Assembly (NCBI GenBank): GCA_030123605.1
Contig: CP126123.1
Location: forward strand, 186,001 to 250,000
Length of the DNA: 64,000 nt
Source: Nitrospira sp.
GTDB lineage: Bacteria; Nitrospirota; Nitrospiria; Nitrospirales; Nitrospiraceae
Direction of reading: 5' to 3'
This document shows, one piece after another, positions 18,794-26,959 of this stretch (positions are counted from its first letter, which is position 1; the number at the start of each line of letters is the position of its first letter). The translations under genes and the position numbers were made by a program. The notes beneath the pieces were generated by a model, which saw only the letters and a program-made list of their open reading frames with translations, was not told the DNA's origin and ran no database searches.

Positions 18794-19596
18794 ACGGGTT
18801 CCCTCCGACGTTGGGACGCTCCGGCGCGATGGCGCTCATCGTGACCGTCGGATTGGTCGGTCTGTTGCCGGCCGGGGATGTCAAATCCGAGAGTTGCGCA
18901 CTCTCTTCGCAACATGCCGGCGTCACGTTTCCTCTCGAACGAGTGGAGGAAGCCTGGGCCTGCCGGCTCCGGCCGATCGTCGAGCACTATACGACGGCCA
19001 ATAAAATCGGACCGCAGCGCACGCCGTTAGCGGAGTCTGTGTACCTGTACCTTTTGGACCATCCGGCGACGGCAGCCGCTCTGGTGAATCGCCTCGACTT
19101 CGGGCTCTACAAAGCGGAGCAGCGTGAGGGCACGGAGTTTTGGATCACCGACGGCGAGGGCACCGAAGGCGTCGTGCAGCCGCTGTTTCAGGATCGCACG
19201 ACAAGAATGTATTTCGTGCAGGGGAGCCATGACGGGAGGTTTCTCCCGCGGGTGACCGGCAAGGCGGTGGTGTTGCTCAGCATTCATCCTGTGAAGGACG
19301 GCCGCGGCATCGAAGCGATCGACAGTACGTTGGTCGCCTATCTGCGGCTCGACAATCGATTGTTGTCGGGGCTGCTCTCTCTGCTGCGCCCGCTGATCGG
19401 CCACGTCGTGAACCGTCAAATCCTCAAGGCGTTCGATGCCGCCCGCCGCTTGGGTGACGCGATGCGTGAGCATCCGGAGCAGGTGCTGTTCGAGGCGACG
19501 GACCCGCCGGCCTTGCCGGACGAGGACGTGGCGTTCTTGAAAGCCGCTCTTGCAGGTCTGCACCGTGTCGGTGAGGTATTCCAAGCTGCGCCATGA
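18790..19596 (+). CDS. Hypothetical secreted protein coupled to esterase
   Basis: 268 aa. Its ATG overlaps the esterase stop (ATGA), so the two are probably translated together. It has a signal-peptide-like N-terminus ('GAMALIVTVGLVGLLPAG') and two Cys shortly after. The rest is mixed helix and strand with 'EGTEGVVQPLFQD' and 'LLSIHPVKDGRG'. I recognise no family; overlap suggests a function linked to the esterase. Confidence 0.7.
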   Translation: MNGFPPTLGRSGAMALIVTVGLVGLLPAGDVKSESCALSSQHAGVTFPLERVEEAWACRLRPIVEHYTTANKIGPQRTPLAESVYLYLLDHPATAAALVNRLDFGLYKAEQREGTEFWITDGEGTEGVVQPLFQDRTTRMYFVQGSHDGRFLPRVTGKAVVLLSIHPVKDGRGIEAIDSTLVAYLRLDNRLLSGLLSLLRPLIGHVVNRQILKAFDAARRLGDAMREHPEQVLFEATDPPALPDEDVAFLKAALAGLHRVGEVFQAAP

Positions 19597-19610
19597 AGCC
19601 TTCCTGACCG

Positions 19611-20213
19611 ATGGACCCAACACAAACCGGACAAAACTATGATGCGCTGGCATCGTGGTGGCTTGAACAGATGAAGAAATCGACATACGGTATCGCGGCG
19701 TTGAAACGTGCCCTGACGTTTGTCGAGCCGGGCGGCGGCCATGCCTTGGATGTCGGCTGCGGTTGCGAAGGGCGGTTTCTTCGGGTTCTCATGGAGCAGG
19801 GATTTCATTGCACCGGGCTGGACGTCTCCGCAGAGATGATTGCGTTGGCAAAGACGCGGCATCCGCAGGCTACATTTGCGGTCGGCGATATTTGCGTCTG
19901 GCGCCTTCCTCGGCAGTACGATTTGATCACGGCATGGGACAGTACGTTTCACCTTCCATTGGAGAGCCATGAGCATGTGCTGCTGAAATTATGTGAGGGG
20001 TTGCCCAAGAACGGAGTACTGTTATTCACCTGTGGTGGGGTGGAGGAGGGTGGGAGCATTCAAGGAAAATTCGGTGGGAAACGGTTTGCATATAGTTCGT
20101 TGGGCGTTCCCGAGTTTGCCCGGCTGCTCTGGCGTTTTGGTTGTGCGATTCAACACATGGAATACGATCAATATCCTGAGAAACACGTGTATTTTATTGC
20201 CAAGAAGCTGTAG
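19611..20213 (+). CDS. Class I SAM-dependent methyltransferase
   Basis: 200 aa, a compact Rossmann methyltransferase. Motif I is 'ALDVGCGCEGRF' (about residue 45), motif II acidic 'TGLDVSAEM', motif III 'FAVGDICVW', then 'YDLITAWDSTFHLP'. It is methyltransferase-domain 11/25-like, with no substrate indicated. It follows the previous gene by 14 bp. GC is a little lower than in neighbours towards the 3' end. Confidence 0.8.
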   Translation: MDPTQTGQNYDALASWWLEQMKKSTYGIAALKRALTFVEPGGGHALDVGCGCEGRFLRVLMEQGFHCTGLDVSAEMIALAKTRHPQATFAVGDICVWRLPRQYDLITAWDSTFHLPLESHEHVLLKLCEGLPKNGVLLFTCGGVEEGGSIQGKFGGKRFAYSSLGVPEFARLLWRFGCAIQHMEYDQYPEKHVYFIAKKL

Positions 20214-20324
20214 CGATGCCCGGTGAGGCTTCGATTCCCTCTTCCTCAATGGCTCACGAACCGTTACGGCTTTTGACCGTCCAGTGATCGGTTCAGGAAA
20301 ATCTTACGCCCTCATGAGACGTTC

Positions 20325-21500
20325 ATGACCACCTCCCGCAGTTTTTTCTACCTCTGTACCCTGGGGGTGTTCTGTTTCATCAGCTACAACCTCGTCCGCA
20401 TGCCGGTGTTGTCATTGTTCGCGGAATCCCTGGGTGCAGGCCCGGAACGGCTCGGGTTGATCGTGTCGGTCTCGACCATCACCGGGGTGTTGTTGAAATT
20501 GCCTTCAGGCGCGCTCTCCGACATCTACGGACGTAAGGTGCTGCTGCGCATCGGCGTGGTGGCTTTCGGGCTGCCGCCGTTCGTCTATCCCTTTGTGTCG
20601 GACCTGAACGTCCTCACGGGACTGCGGTTCGTCCATGGCCTGGCCACCGCCATCTTCGCACCGAGCGCCCTGGCGACGGTGGCGGATCTCTATAAGGAAC
20701 GGCGTGGAGCGGCACTGGGAACGTATACCGCCTGCACGCAATCCGGCGCGTTGCTTGGACCCTTTCTGGGCGGCTGGCTCCTGTATCAGGCCGGATTTTC
20801 CGCGGCCTTCGTGACCGCCGGCCTGTTCGGCTGCATCGCGATCCTGATTTTTTTCAACCTGCATCTGGATGAGCCGCCACCGCGCGTACATGAAAAGGGG
20901 CTGGGGCCGGTGCTGACTGAAATAGGCAAGGGCTTCCTCGCCGTCGCGCGCAACCGGCGGGTACTGATCACCAGTTCCACGGATGCGGCGAAGATGATCG
21001 CCAACGGCGCGTTGATGGCGTTCCTGCCGCTCTACGGTCTCTCGGTGGGACTCAACGCCGGTGAGGTCGGTCTTCTGTTCAGCGTGCAGGCCGTCACCTC
21101 GTTCGTCTCCAAGCCGGTCATGGGGAGGGTGTCGGATCGGGTTGGGAGGCAGCCCTTGATTTTGATCGGCCTGCTGATTTGCGCCGTCACGTTTATCAGC
21201 ATGCCCCATGTCGGCTCGTTGGCCCTGTTGTTGTTGCTCTCGGCTGGCTTTGGCTTCGGCGAGGCAGTGGTGTCGTCCTCCTCCGCCGCACTGGTGGCGG
21301 ACAGTTCCGAATTCAAACGACTTGGGGCGGGGATGGGGATGCAGGGCACGGTGATGGATATCGGCCATGCCAGTGGCCCGCTGCTGGCCGGCCTCCTGAT
21401 CGCCCATATTAGTTACCAGGGGGCTTTTGCCGTCATTGCCGCCGTTCAATTGCTGGCCGCCGTCGCGTTTTGGGCTACGATGAGGACGGTTTCACGGTAG
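20325..21500 (+). CDS. Major facilitator superfamily transporter
   Basis: 391 aa, twelve predicted membrane segments. The MFS loop 2-3 motif is 'GALSDIYGRKVLLRIG' and its second-half counterpart is 'GRVSDRVGRQPLI'. It resembles drug or metabolite exporters of the DHA1 type. It lies between the methyltransferase and ribE; no adjacent gene tells the substrate. Confidence 0.85.
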   Translation: MTTSRSFFYLCTLGVFCFISYNLVRMPVLSLFAESLGAGPERLGLIVSVSTITGVLLKLPSGALSDIYGRKVLLRIGVVAFGLPPFVYPFVSDLNVLTGLRFVHGLATAIFAPSALATVADLYKERRGAALGTYTACTQSGALLGPFLGGWLLYQAGFSAAFVTAGLFGCIAILIFFNLHLDEPPPRVHEKGLGPVLTEIGKGFLAVARNRRVLITSSTDAAKMIANGALMAFLPLYGLSVGLNAGEVGLLFSVQAVTSFVSKPVMGRVSDRVGRQPLILIGLLICAVTFISMPHVGSLALLLLLSAGFGFGEAVVSSSSAALVADSSEFKRLGAGMGMQGTVMDIGHASGPLLAGLLIAHISYQGAFAVIAAVQLLAAVAFWATMRTVSR

Positions 21501-21509
21501 TGGTATAAT
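21501..21509 (+). promoter_or_regulatory. Extended -10 promoter upstream of ribE
   Basis: TGGTATAAT begins one base after the MFS stop codon: a perfect -10 (21504-21509) with the TGn extension and no good -35. Transcription would start near 21516, leaving a ~135-nt leader before the ribE start. I searched that leader by eye for the conserved FMN-riboswitch core and did not find it. Confidence 0.5.
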
Positions 21510-21650
21510 GCAGCGCGCTCAACCTGCTTCACCGTGATTGATGGAATCGCGCTGTTGCACGTATTTTCTCGAAGGTTTTTCCATAGGCGACGCAATCTGG
21601 TTGTCGGGTCGTCGTCTCGCCGTCATGAAAATCAAGAATGGAGGGTAGCG

Positions 21651-22307
21651 TTGTTCAGCGGTATCGTCGAAGAAATGGGGGCGGTCACCACCCTGAACAG
21701 GGGGATGGCCGGCACGCGACTCACCATCATGGCTTCGACGGTCATGGGCGATCTTGCCGTCGGCGCCAGTGTGAGCGTGAACGGTGCCTGTCTGACGGTG
21801 GTCGCCAGGACGGACCATGATTTCTCCGTCGATGTGTCGCCGGAAACGATCCGTGTCACCACACTCGGCAACCTCGCCTCCGGATCACCGGTCAATTTGG
21901 AACGCGCCATGAAATTGAACGAGCGCATCGGCGGTCACCTGGTGTCCGGCCATGTCGATGGGATCGGGGCCATCCGTGGCCGACATCAGGACGGCAACGC
22001 GCTGATTCTGGAGTTCGAGACGCCGAAGGAGATCTTACGCTACTGCGTCGCGAAGGGCTCGATCACGGTGGAGGGGATCAGCCTGACCATCAACGAGGTC
22101 GGCGAGCGGTCGTTTGCGGTTTCGATCATTCCGCACACCGCAAAGGTCACCACGCTCGGGTTGAAACAGGTCGGCGACCAGGTGAACCTGGAATCGGATC
22201 TCATCGGGAAATACGTCGAGCGGCTTTTGCAGGAGCGCGGCATCCTCCCGCCCAAACCAGCCCCGGTCATCGACAAAGGCTATCTGAAGAGGCGAGGCCT
22301 TATCTGA
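21651..22307 (+). CDS. ribE: Riboflavin synthase alpha chain
   Basis: 218 aa from TTG 21651, set by the strong site 'ggaggg' 5 nt upstream and by the universal 'MFSGIVEE' start; the frame is open 39 codons further upstream. The two tandem lumazine-binding repeats are visible: 'GASVSVNGACLTV' and 'GSITVEGISLTI', each followed by a 'TTLG' segment. It converts two 6,7-dimethyl-8-ribityllumazine molecules to riboflavin. Confidence 0.95.
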   Translation: MFSGIVEEMGAVTTLNRGMAGTRLTIMASTVMGDLAVGASVSVNGACLTVVARTDHDFSVDVSPETIRVTTLGNLASGSPVNLERAMKLNERIGGHLVSGHVDGIGAIRGRHQDGNALILEFETPKEILRYCVAKGSITVEGISLTINEVGERSFAVSIIPHTAKVTTLGLKQVGDQVNLESDLIGKYVERLLQERGILPPKPAPVIDKGYLKRRGLI

Positions 22308-22420
22308 GGGCGGGCAGTCGCTGTACGTCGGTGGTGGCCTCCTCTTTCATGACCGAAATATCCTCCACGTCCTGTCCAGACGGTTTGGCCTTCAGCACAC
22401 GGCGCATGCTCGCACTGCCC
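22300..22420 (-). pseudogene. 3' fragment of an acetyl-CoA synthetase gene
   Basis: Read on the minus strand, this ~120-bp stretch encodes 'SMRRVLKAK', 'GQDVEDISVM' and a short tail to TAA at 22300. The intact acs at 24891 ends with 'KIMRRVLKAK' and 'GQDVGDISTI'. The match covers about 28 residues of the extreme C-terminus in frame, at roughly 70% DNA identity. Upstream, similarity stops at the argS start region. It cannot make a functional enzyme and its end overlaps the ribE stop. Confidence 0.75.
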
Positions 22421-22442
22421 AATGAATAGGAAGAATGCGTAA

Positions 22443-24224
22443 ATGGAGACGATTTCTTCACTGATTAGCGCCAAGATCCGCCAGGTGCTGGGCGATGCAT
22501 CTGTCCCCATCCATGTCGCACCGACAGGCGACAGCCGTTTTGGTGACTATCAAACCACCGTGGCGATGCAAGTGGCCAAGCAACGGCGCGCCAATCCTCG
22601 GACGTTGGCTCAGGAGATCGCGTCCCGAATCGATATGGTGCCGATGGGACCCCCGCCTGAGATTGCCGGGGCCGGCTTCATCAATTTTAGGCTCGACGCC
22701 GGTTGGCTGGCCAAACGAACCGCGTTGTTGGTCGCGGATGAGCGGTTGGGCTGCCCGCCGGTTTCCCGCAGGACTCTCGTGGTCGATTTTTCCTCTCCCA
22801 ATGTCGCCAAGGCCATGCATGTCGGTCACATTCGTTCGACGATTCTGGGCGATTGTATCTGCCGAATCGGTCGATTCCTGGGACATCGCGTCATCGCGGA
22901 CAACCATATCGGGGATTGGGGCACTCAGTTCGGGATCTTGTTGGTCGGCTGGAACACGTTGCTGAATCGCGACGCGTTGGCGAAGGAGCCGATCGCCGAG
23001 CTGGAGCGTTTGTATAAAACCGTGAGTGCGCAATGTGACCCCGACAAACCCGGTTACGACCCCGCCTTGCGTGCTCAGGCCAAGCAGGAACTCGTGAAAT
23101 TGCAGGCCGGTGATTCGAAAAACCTGGCGAGTTGGCGCGAGATGATCCGGCTGTCCCAGATCCAATTCGACGAGTTATATGCCCGCTTGGGAGTCCGGTT
23201 CGATCACACCTACGGAGAATCGTTTTATAATCCTGCGCTGAAAGGCGTGGTGGAAGATTTGCTGCAAAAGGGGGTAGCTCGAGAGAGTGACGGGGCCGTC
23301 TGTGTCTTCAGCGACCATACGGTCCCTGAAAAAGACGATCCCTTTTTGATTCAGCGCGACGGCCGATGGGCCGACGTGCCGGCCATCGTCCAGAAAGCCG
23401 ACGGGGCCGCCAACTACATGACGACGGATCTGGCAACCTTGGATTATCGCCTGCGTGAGTTTGCGCCGGACGACATCGTGTACGTGACGGACGGACGGCA
23501 ACAGCAGCATTTTCGCCAACTGTTCGCCGTTTTTCGCCGTTGGCGTCCGGACGCCGTCCGACGAGTCACCTTGAGCCATGTGTGGTTCGGCAGCATTTTA
23601 GGCGAGGACAATAAGCCCTTCAAAACCCGCAGCGGAGAAACGGTCAAATTGGCCGATCTACTGGATGAAGCGGTCGAACGGGCGGATCGCCTGATCGCCG
23701 AACGAAATCCCGAACTGGACTCCGCCGAACGTGCTGCCGCCGCCCGCATCATCGGCCTCGGTGCCGTGAAATATGCCGATTTGTCTCCCAATCGGCAAGG
23801 CGACTATGTGTTCAGCTGGGACAAGATGCTGAGTTTCCAGGGCAACACCGCGCCATACCTTCAATACAGTTATGTGCGGATCCAAAGTATCTTTCGGAAG
23901 TCCGCGGAGAGTGGACGTCCGGTGGAAACACCCTCTGTCGATCTTCTTTTGACGTTGACGGAAGAAGCGGAGATCCTATTGGCCAAACGGTTGAATCAAT
24001 TCGGCGAAATCCTGCCTCAGGCGATCGGAGACTACAAACCCAATATCTTGGCGACCTACCTGTTCGACCTGGCCGGCTGCTTCCACAATTTTTTCGAATC
24101 TTGTCCCGTGCTCAAATCCGACGAACCGATCCGTTCGTCGCGCCTTGCGCTCTGCCACGTGACGGGGCGGTTATTGCGCGAGGGGCTGGCCATGTTGGGG
24201 ATCGAAGTTCCGGAGCGGATGTGA
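22443..24224 (+). CDS. argS: Arginyl-tRNA synthetase
   Basis: 593 aa, class Ia synthetase. The N-terminal additional domain is followed by the HIGH-type signature in 'NVAKAMHVGHIRST' (about 120-133), 'DNHIGDWGTQFG', 'YMTTDLATLDYR', 'HVWFGSILGEDNKPFKTR' (the region in place of KMSKS) and the C-terminal DALR anticodon domain ('QYSYVRIQS'). A ribosome site 'aggaag' precedes the ATG. It sits between two acs-derived sequences. Confidence 0.95.
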   Translation: METISSLISAKIRQVLGDASVPIHVAPTGDSRFGDYQTTVAMQVAKQRRANPRTLAQEIASRIDMVPMGPPPEIAGAGFINFRLDAGWLAKRTALLVADERLGCPPVSRRTLVVDFSSPNVAKAMHVGHIRSTILGDCICRIGRFLGHRVIADNHIGDWGTQFGILLVGWNTLLNRDALAKEPIAELERLYKTVSAQCDPDKPGYDPALRAQAKQELVKLQAGDSKNLASWREMIRLSQIQFDELYARLGVRFDHTYGESFYNPALKGVVEDLLQKGVARESDGAVCVFSDHTVPEKDDPFLIQRDGRWADVPAIVQKADGAANYMTTDLATLDYRLREFAPDDIVYVTDGRQQQHFRQLFAVFRRWRPDAVRRVTLSHVWFGSILGEDNKPFKTRSGETVKLADLLDEAVERADRLIAERNPELDSAERAAAARIIGLGAVKYADLSPNRQGDYVFSWDKMLSFQGNTAPYLQYSYVRIQSIFRKSAESGRPVETPSVDLLLTLTEEAEILLAKRLNQFGEILPQAIGDYKPNILATYLFDLAGCFHNFFESCPVLKSDEPIRSSRLALCHVTGRLLREGLAMLGIEVPERM

Positions 24225-24254
24225 TCTGCCCGATCGCCATATCCGATTCTGGTC

Positions 24255-24549
24255 CTCCGGTATGTACTTCACCACGAGCATGCCCTCTCGTCGGGATGCG
24301 GGAAAGTGTTTGGCGTTTCCCGGGATGACGCGTATTGCGTCATCCCGGGTACTGTTTCGAGAAGGGCTTCGTCGGCTGGATCCGGAAGCCCATTGGTCAA
24401 CGGACGACCAATCACACTCAATCCGCTAGCCTTGATCTGATCGAAAAATACGTTACTCAACTCGGTGTTGAATTGAAATGTAGGTCGTTGTGGACCGAAT
24501 GGCGACAACAATCCGGCGGCCAGACATTCGGGTTTACCACCACGTTCAC
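24255..24549 (-). pseudogene. Decayed PIN-domain toxin
   Basis: On the minus strand a GTG near 24549 opens 'NVVVNPNV'. A one-base loss moves the continuation 'LAAGLLSPFGP' into the next frame; intact relatives read 'VVLDTNVLVAGLLSPFGP'. The middle is shortened, then 'RPLTNGLPDPADEALLETV' is clear. A second shift follows before 'VIPGNAKHFP', the usual end ('VTGNAKHFP'). The first catalytic Asp is also lost (Asn-Pro replaces Asp-Thr). Two frameshifts and an internal deletion make it a relic. Confidence 0.7.
24319..24349. repeat. Perfect 13-bp inverted repeat inside the toxin relic
   Basis: Arms CCCGGGATGACGC and GCGTCATCCCGGG with a 5-nt loop (gtatt). It lies exactly where the toxin frame shifts. 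Removing two bases (gc) from the arm restores the 'QYVIPGNAKH' frame and leaves an 11-bp palindrome. It could also act as an argS terminator stem, but no T-run follows. Confidence 0.7.
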
Positions 24550-24835
24550 CAGCGGCGAGCCTTTCGCGCGAATCGAATGTCACTCGTGATTGCAGTGGGG
24601 AGAGTCTACCCGTACCGGATCTGACCGATCGGCGTTGGAGGTGTTCGACTGCGGCGACTGATCGGGCACAGCGTACGGCACAGAGAGACTTCTCCAGCGT
24701 GTCTTCCGTGAAGGGCGGCAGGATGGCGAGCGGCTTGCCGTTCGAGGTAAGCATGACTGCTCGCTCGCGCGTCAATGTGCTCCACACCTGTCCGGAGCGC
24801 TCACGCAAGTCTCTGATTGTGATCGGAACGCCAGG
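24550..24835 (-). pseudogene. Decayed Phd-type antitoxin
   Basis: The minus strand reads 'ITIRDLRERSGQVWSTLTRE', 'SNGKPLAILPP', 'TEDTLEKSLCAVR' and 'QRRSVRSGTGRLS', a prevent-host-death (Phd/YefM-like) antitoxin. No ATG or GTG precedes 'ITIRDL' in frame; only a TTG inside the motif remains. The C-terminus shifts frame, with the expected 'ARKARRW' stop lying in another frame just before the toxin GTG. It is the partner of the adjacent PIN relic. Confidence 0.7.
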
Positions 24836-24890
24836 CGATTGCGTCCGGCATCCTGTTGAGAGATGCTGTGTCGACTGAATGCGAATCGAC

Positions 24891-26789
24891 TCAGTCTTCG
24901 ATTGTGGAGATATCCCCCACGTCTTGCCCCAACTCCTTGGCTTTGAGCACCCGCCGCATAATTTTCCCGGAGCGTGTCTTCGGCAACGACGGCACGATGT
25001 CGATTTCCTGCGGGACGGCGATCTTTCCCAATTCTTTCAAGACGTGATCCTTCAGCGACTGAATCAATTCCTTCGAGTCCTGGTAGCCCTGCTTCAAGAT
25101 GACGAAAGCCTTGATCGCTTCACCGGCCGTCTTGTGCGGTTTGCCGATCACCGCGGCTTCGGCCACGGCGTCATGGCTGACCAGGGCGCTTTCAACCTCT
25201 GCCGTTCCGATGCGGTTGCCGGCCACCTTGATCACATCGTCCGCGCGGCCCATAAACCAGAGGTAGCCGTCGTGGTCCTTCCGGCAGACATCGCCGGCCG
25301 TGTAACAGTTCGGGATGGTGTTCCAGTAGACTTTGTAGCGATCGGGGTCCTTGTAAATCGTCCGCATCATGGAAGGCCAGGGCTTCTTGATCACGGCAAA
25401 CCCGCCGACGTTGCTCGACAGGCTGTTGCCTTCTCGGTCCACCACGTCGGCCTCGATGCCGAGAAAGGGTCTCGTCGCAGAGCCAGGCTTGAGCGGCACG
25501 GAGGGGAGGGGGGTGACGAGAATCGACCCGGTCTCCGTCTGCCACCAGGTGTCCATGATGGGCTTGTCGCTGCCGGTGACGCGGTAGAACCATTCCCAAG
25601 CTTCCGGATTGATCGGTTCCCCGACGCTGCCGAGGATACGTAATGTGGAGAGGTCGTATTTCTTCGGCCAATCTTCGCCGTACTTCATCAACAATCTGAT
25701 CGCCGTCGGCGTCGTGTAGAAAATCGAGACACCGTATCGTTCGATGAGGTCCCACCAGCGGCCAGGGTTGGGATAGTCGGGCTTGCCTTCGGTCATGAGG
25801 ATCGTCGCCCCGTTCAGCAGCGGACCATAGACGATGTAACTGTGCCCCGTGACCCAGCCTGGGTCGGCCACGCAGAAATAGACGTCGTCTTCCTTGAGGT
25901 CGAACACGTACTTGGTCGTGATGTAGGTCCCGACCATGTACCCGCCGTGAACGTGCACGACGCCCTTGGGTTTGCCGGTGGTGCCAGAGGTGTAGAGAAT
26001 GTAGAGGGGAGTTTCCGAGTCCAGCGGTTCCGCTTCGCAAACGGCCTTTTGTTCCTTCAGCCACTCGACCCAATCGATTTCTTTCGGCGCCGTGAGGGCG
26101 GTGTCGGCTTTTTCTCGTCGCACCACCACGACTTTCTCGACGGAAGGGCAGGACCGCACGGCTTCATCGACGACGCCCTTGAGGTTGATCGTTTTCCCGC
26201 GATCGTAGCCCACATCGGCGGTGATGACGACACGCGCCTCCGCGTCTTGAATGCGGCTCGCGAGGGCCGGCGCGCTGAAACCGGAGTACACCACGCTGTG
26301 AATGACTCCGATGCGGGCACAGGCCAGCATGGCGACGACCTGTTCGGGAATCTTCGGCAGGTAAATCGTGACCCGGTCGCCCTTCTTGAGGCTCAGCGCC
26401 TTGAGTGCGTTGGCGCAACGATTGACCTGACGCAACAGTTCCCCATAAGTGAAGATGCGTTCCTCGCCGTTCTCACCGACCCAGATGACCGCCACCTTGT
26501 TACGACGCCAGGTATTCGCGTGGCGATCCAGGCAATTGTAGGCGATATTGCAGGTCGCACCCACGAACCATTTTGCCCAGGGATAGTTCCACTCGAGCAC
26601 CCGGTTCCAGGGCGAAAACCAATCCAATTCCTTGGCCACACCGCTCCAAAACCCTTCCGGATCGGCGATGGAGACCTTATAGGCCCGGTCGTAATCCTGG
26701 ATGTGCGCCGCTGCCTTCGTCCGATCGGTCGGTCGAATGACGCGGCTTTCTTTCAACAGGGTATCGATTTTCTCGTCCATTGGTGCCAT
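24891..26789 (-). CDS. acs: Acetyl-CoA synthetase
   Basis: 632 aa. It forms acetyl-CoA from acetate, ATP and CoA through acetyl-AMP. Motifs in order: 'YTSGTTGKPKGVVHVHGG' (phosphate loop), 'DTWWQTETG', 'GRADDVIKVAGNRIGTAEVE' (hinge; most Acs have SGHR where this has AGNR) and 'TRSGKIMRR' with the catalytic Lys that is regulated by acetylation in other bacteria. Ribosome site 'ggagg' precedes the ATG, and a good promoter lies 50-80 bp upstream. Confidence 0.95.
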   Translation of the reverse strand: MAPMDEKIDTLLKESRVIRPTDRTKAAAHIQDYDRAYKVSIADPEGFWSGVAKELDWFSPWNRVLEWNYPWAKWFVGATCNIAYNCLDRHANTWRRNKVAVIWVGENGEERIFTYGELLRQVNRCANALKALSLKKGDRVTIYLPKIPEQVVAMLACARIGVIHSVVYSGFSAPALASRIQDAEARVVITADVGYDRGKTINLKGVVDEAVRSCPSVEKVVVVRREKADTALTAPKEIDWVEWLKEQKAVCEAEPLDSETPLYILYTSGTTGKPKGVVHVHGGYMVGTYITTKYVFDLKEDDVYFCVADPGWVTGHSYIVYGPLLNGATILMTEGKPDYPNPGRWWDLIERYGVSIFYTTPTAIRLLMKYGEDWPKKYDLSTLRILGSVGEPINPEAWEWFYRVTGSDKPIMDTWWQTETGSILVTPLPSVPLKPGSATRPFLGIEADVVDREGNSLSSNVGGFAVIKKPWPSMMRTIYKDPDRYKVYWNTIPNCYTAGDVCRKDHDGYLWFMGRADDVIKVAGNRIGTAEVESALVSHDAVAEAAVIGKPHKTAGEAIKAFVILKQGYQDSKELIQSLKDHVLKELGKIAVPQEIDIVPSLPKTRSGKIMRRVLKAKELGQDVGDISTIED

Positions 26790-26836
26790 GCCTCCACACT
26801 GTGCGAGGTCCTCTGCCGCGGTCGGTTGTGAACGGC

Positions 26837-26865
26837 ATTATGCGGACGGGGCAGAGGAACTGCAA
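26837..26865 (-). promoter_or_regulatory. sigma70-type promoter of acs
   Basis: On the minus strand TTGCAG, 17 bp, CATAAT. Predicted transcript start is about 40 nt upstream of the acs ATG. Confidence 0.55.
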
Positions 26866-26959
26866 CCCTCCGTGCTGTAGCTTGCCTCTGCCCGCTTCCT
26901 TGACAGTCGAGCGGAGACGAGGGTAGGCTGAACTCGTCGCACCTTATCGGATTGACCGC

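Noticed and set aside
21510-21650. Possible FMN riboswitch in the ribE leader
   Set aside because: The leader is long enough, but none of the conserved FMN-aptamer core sequence is present.
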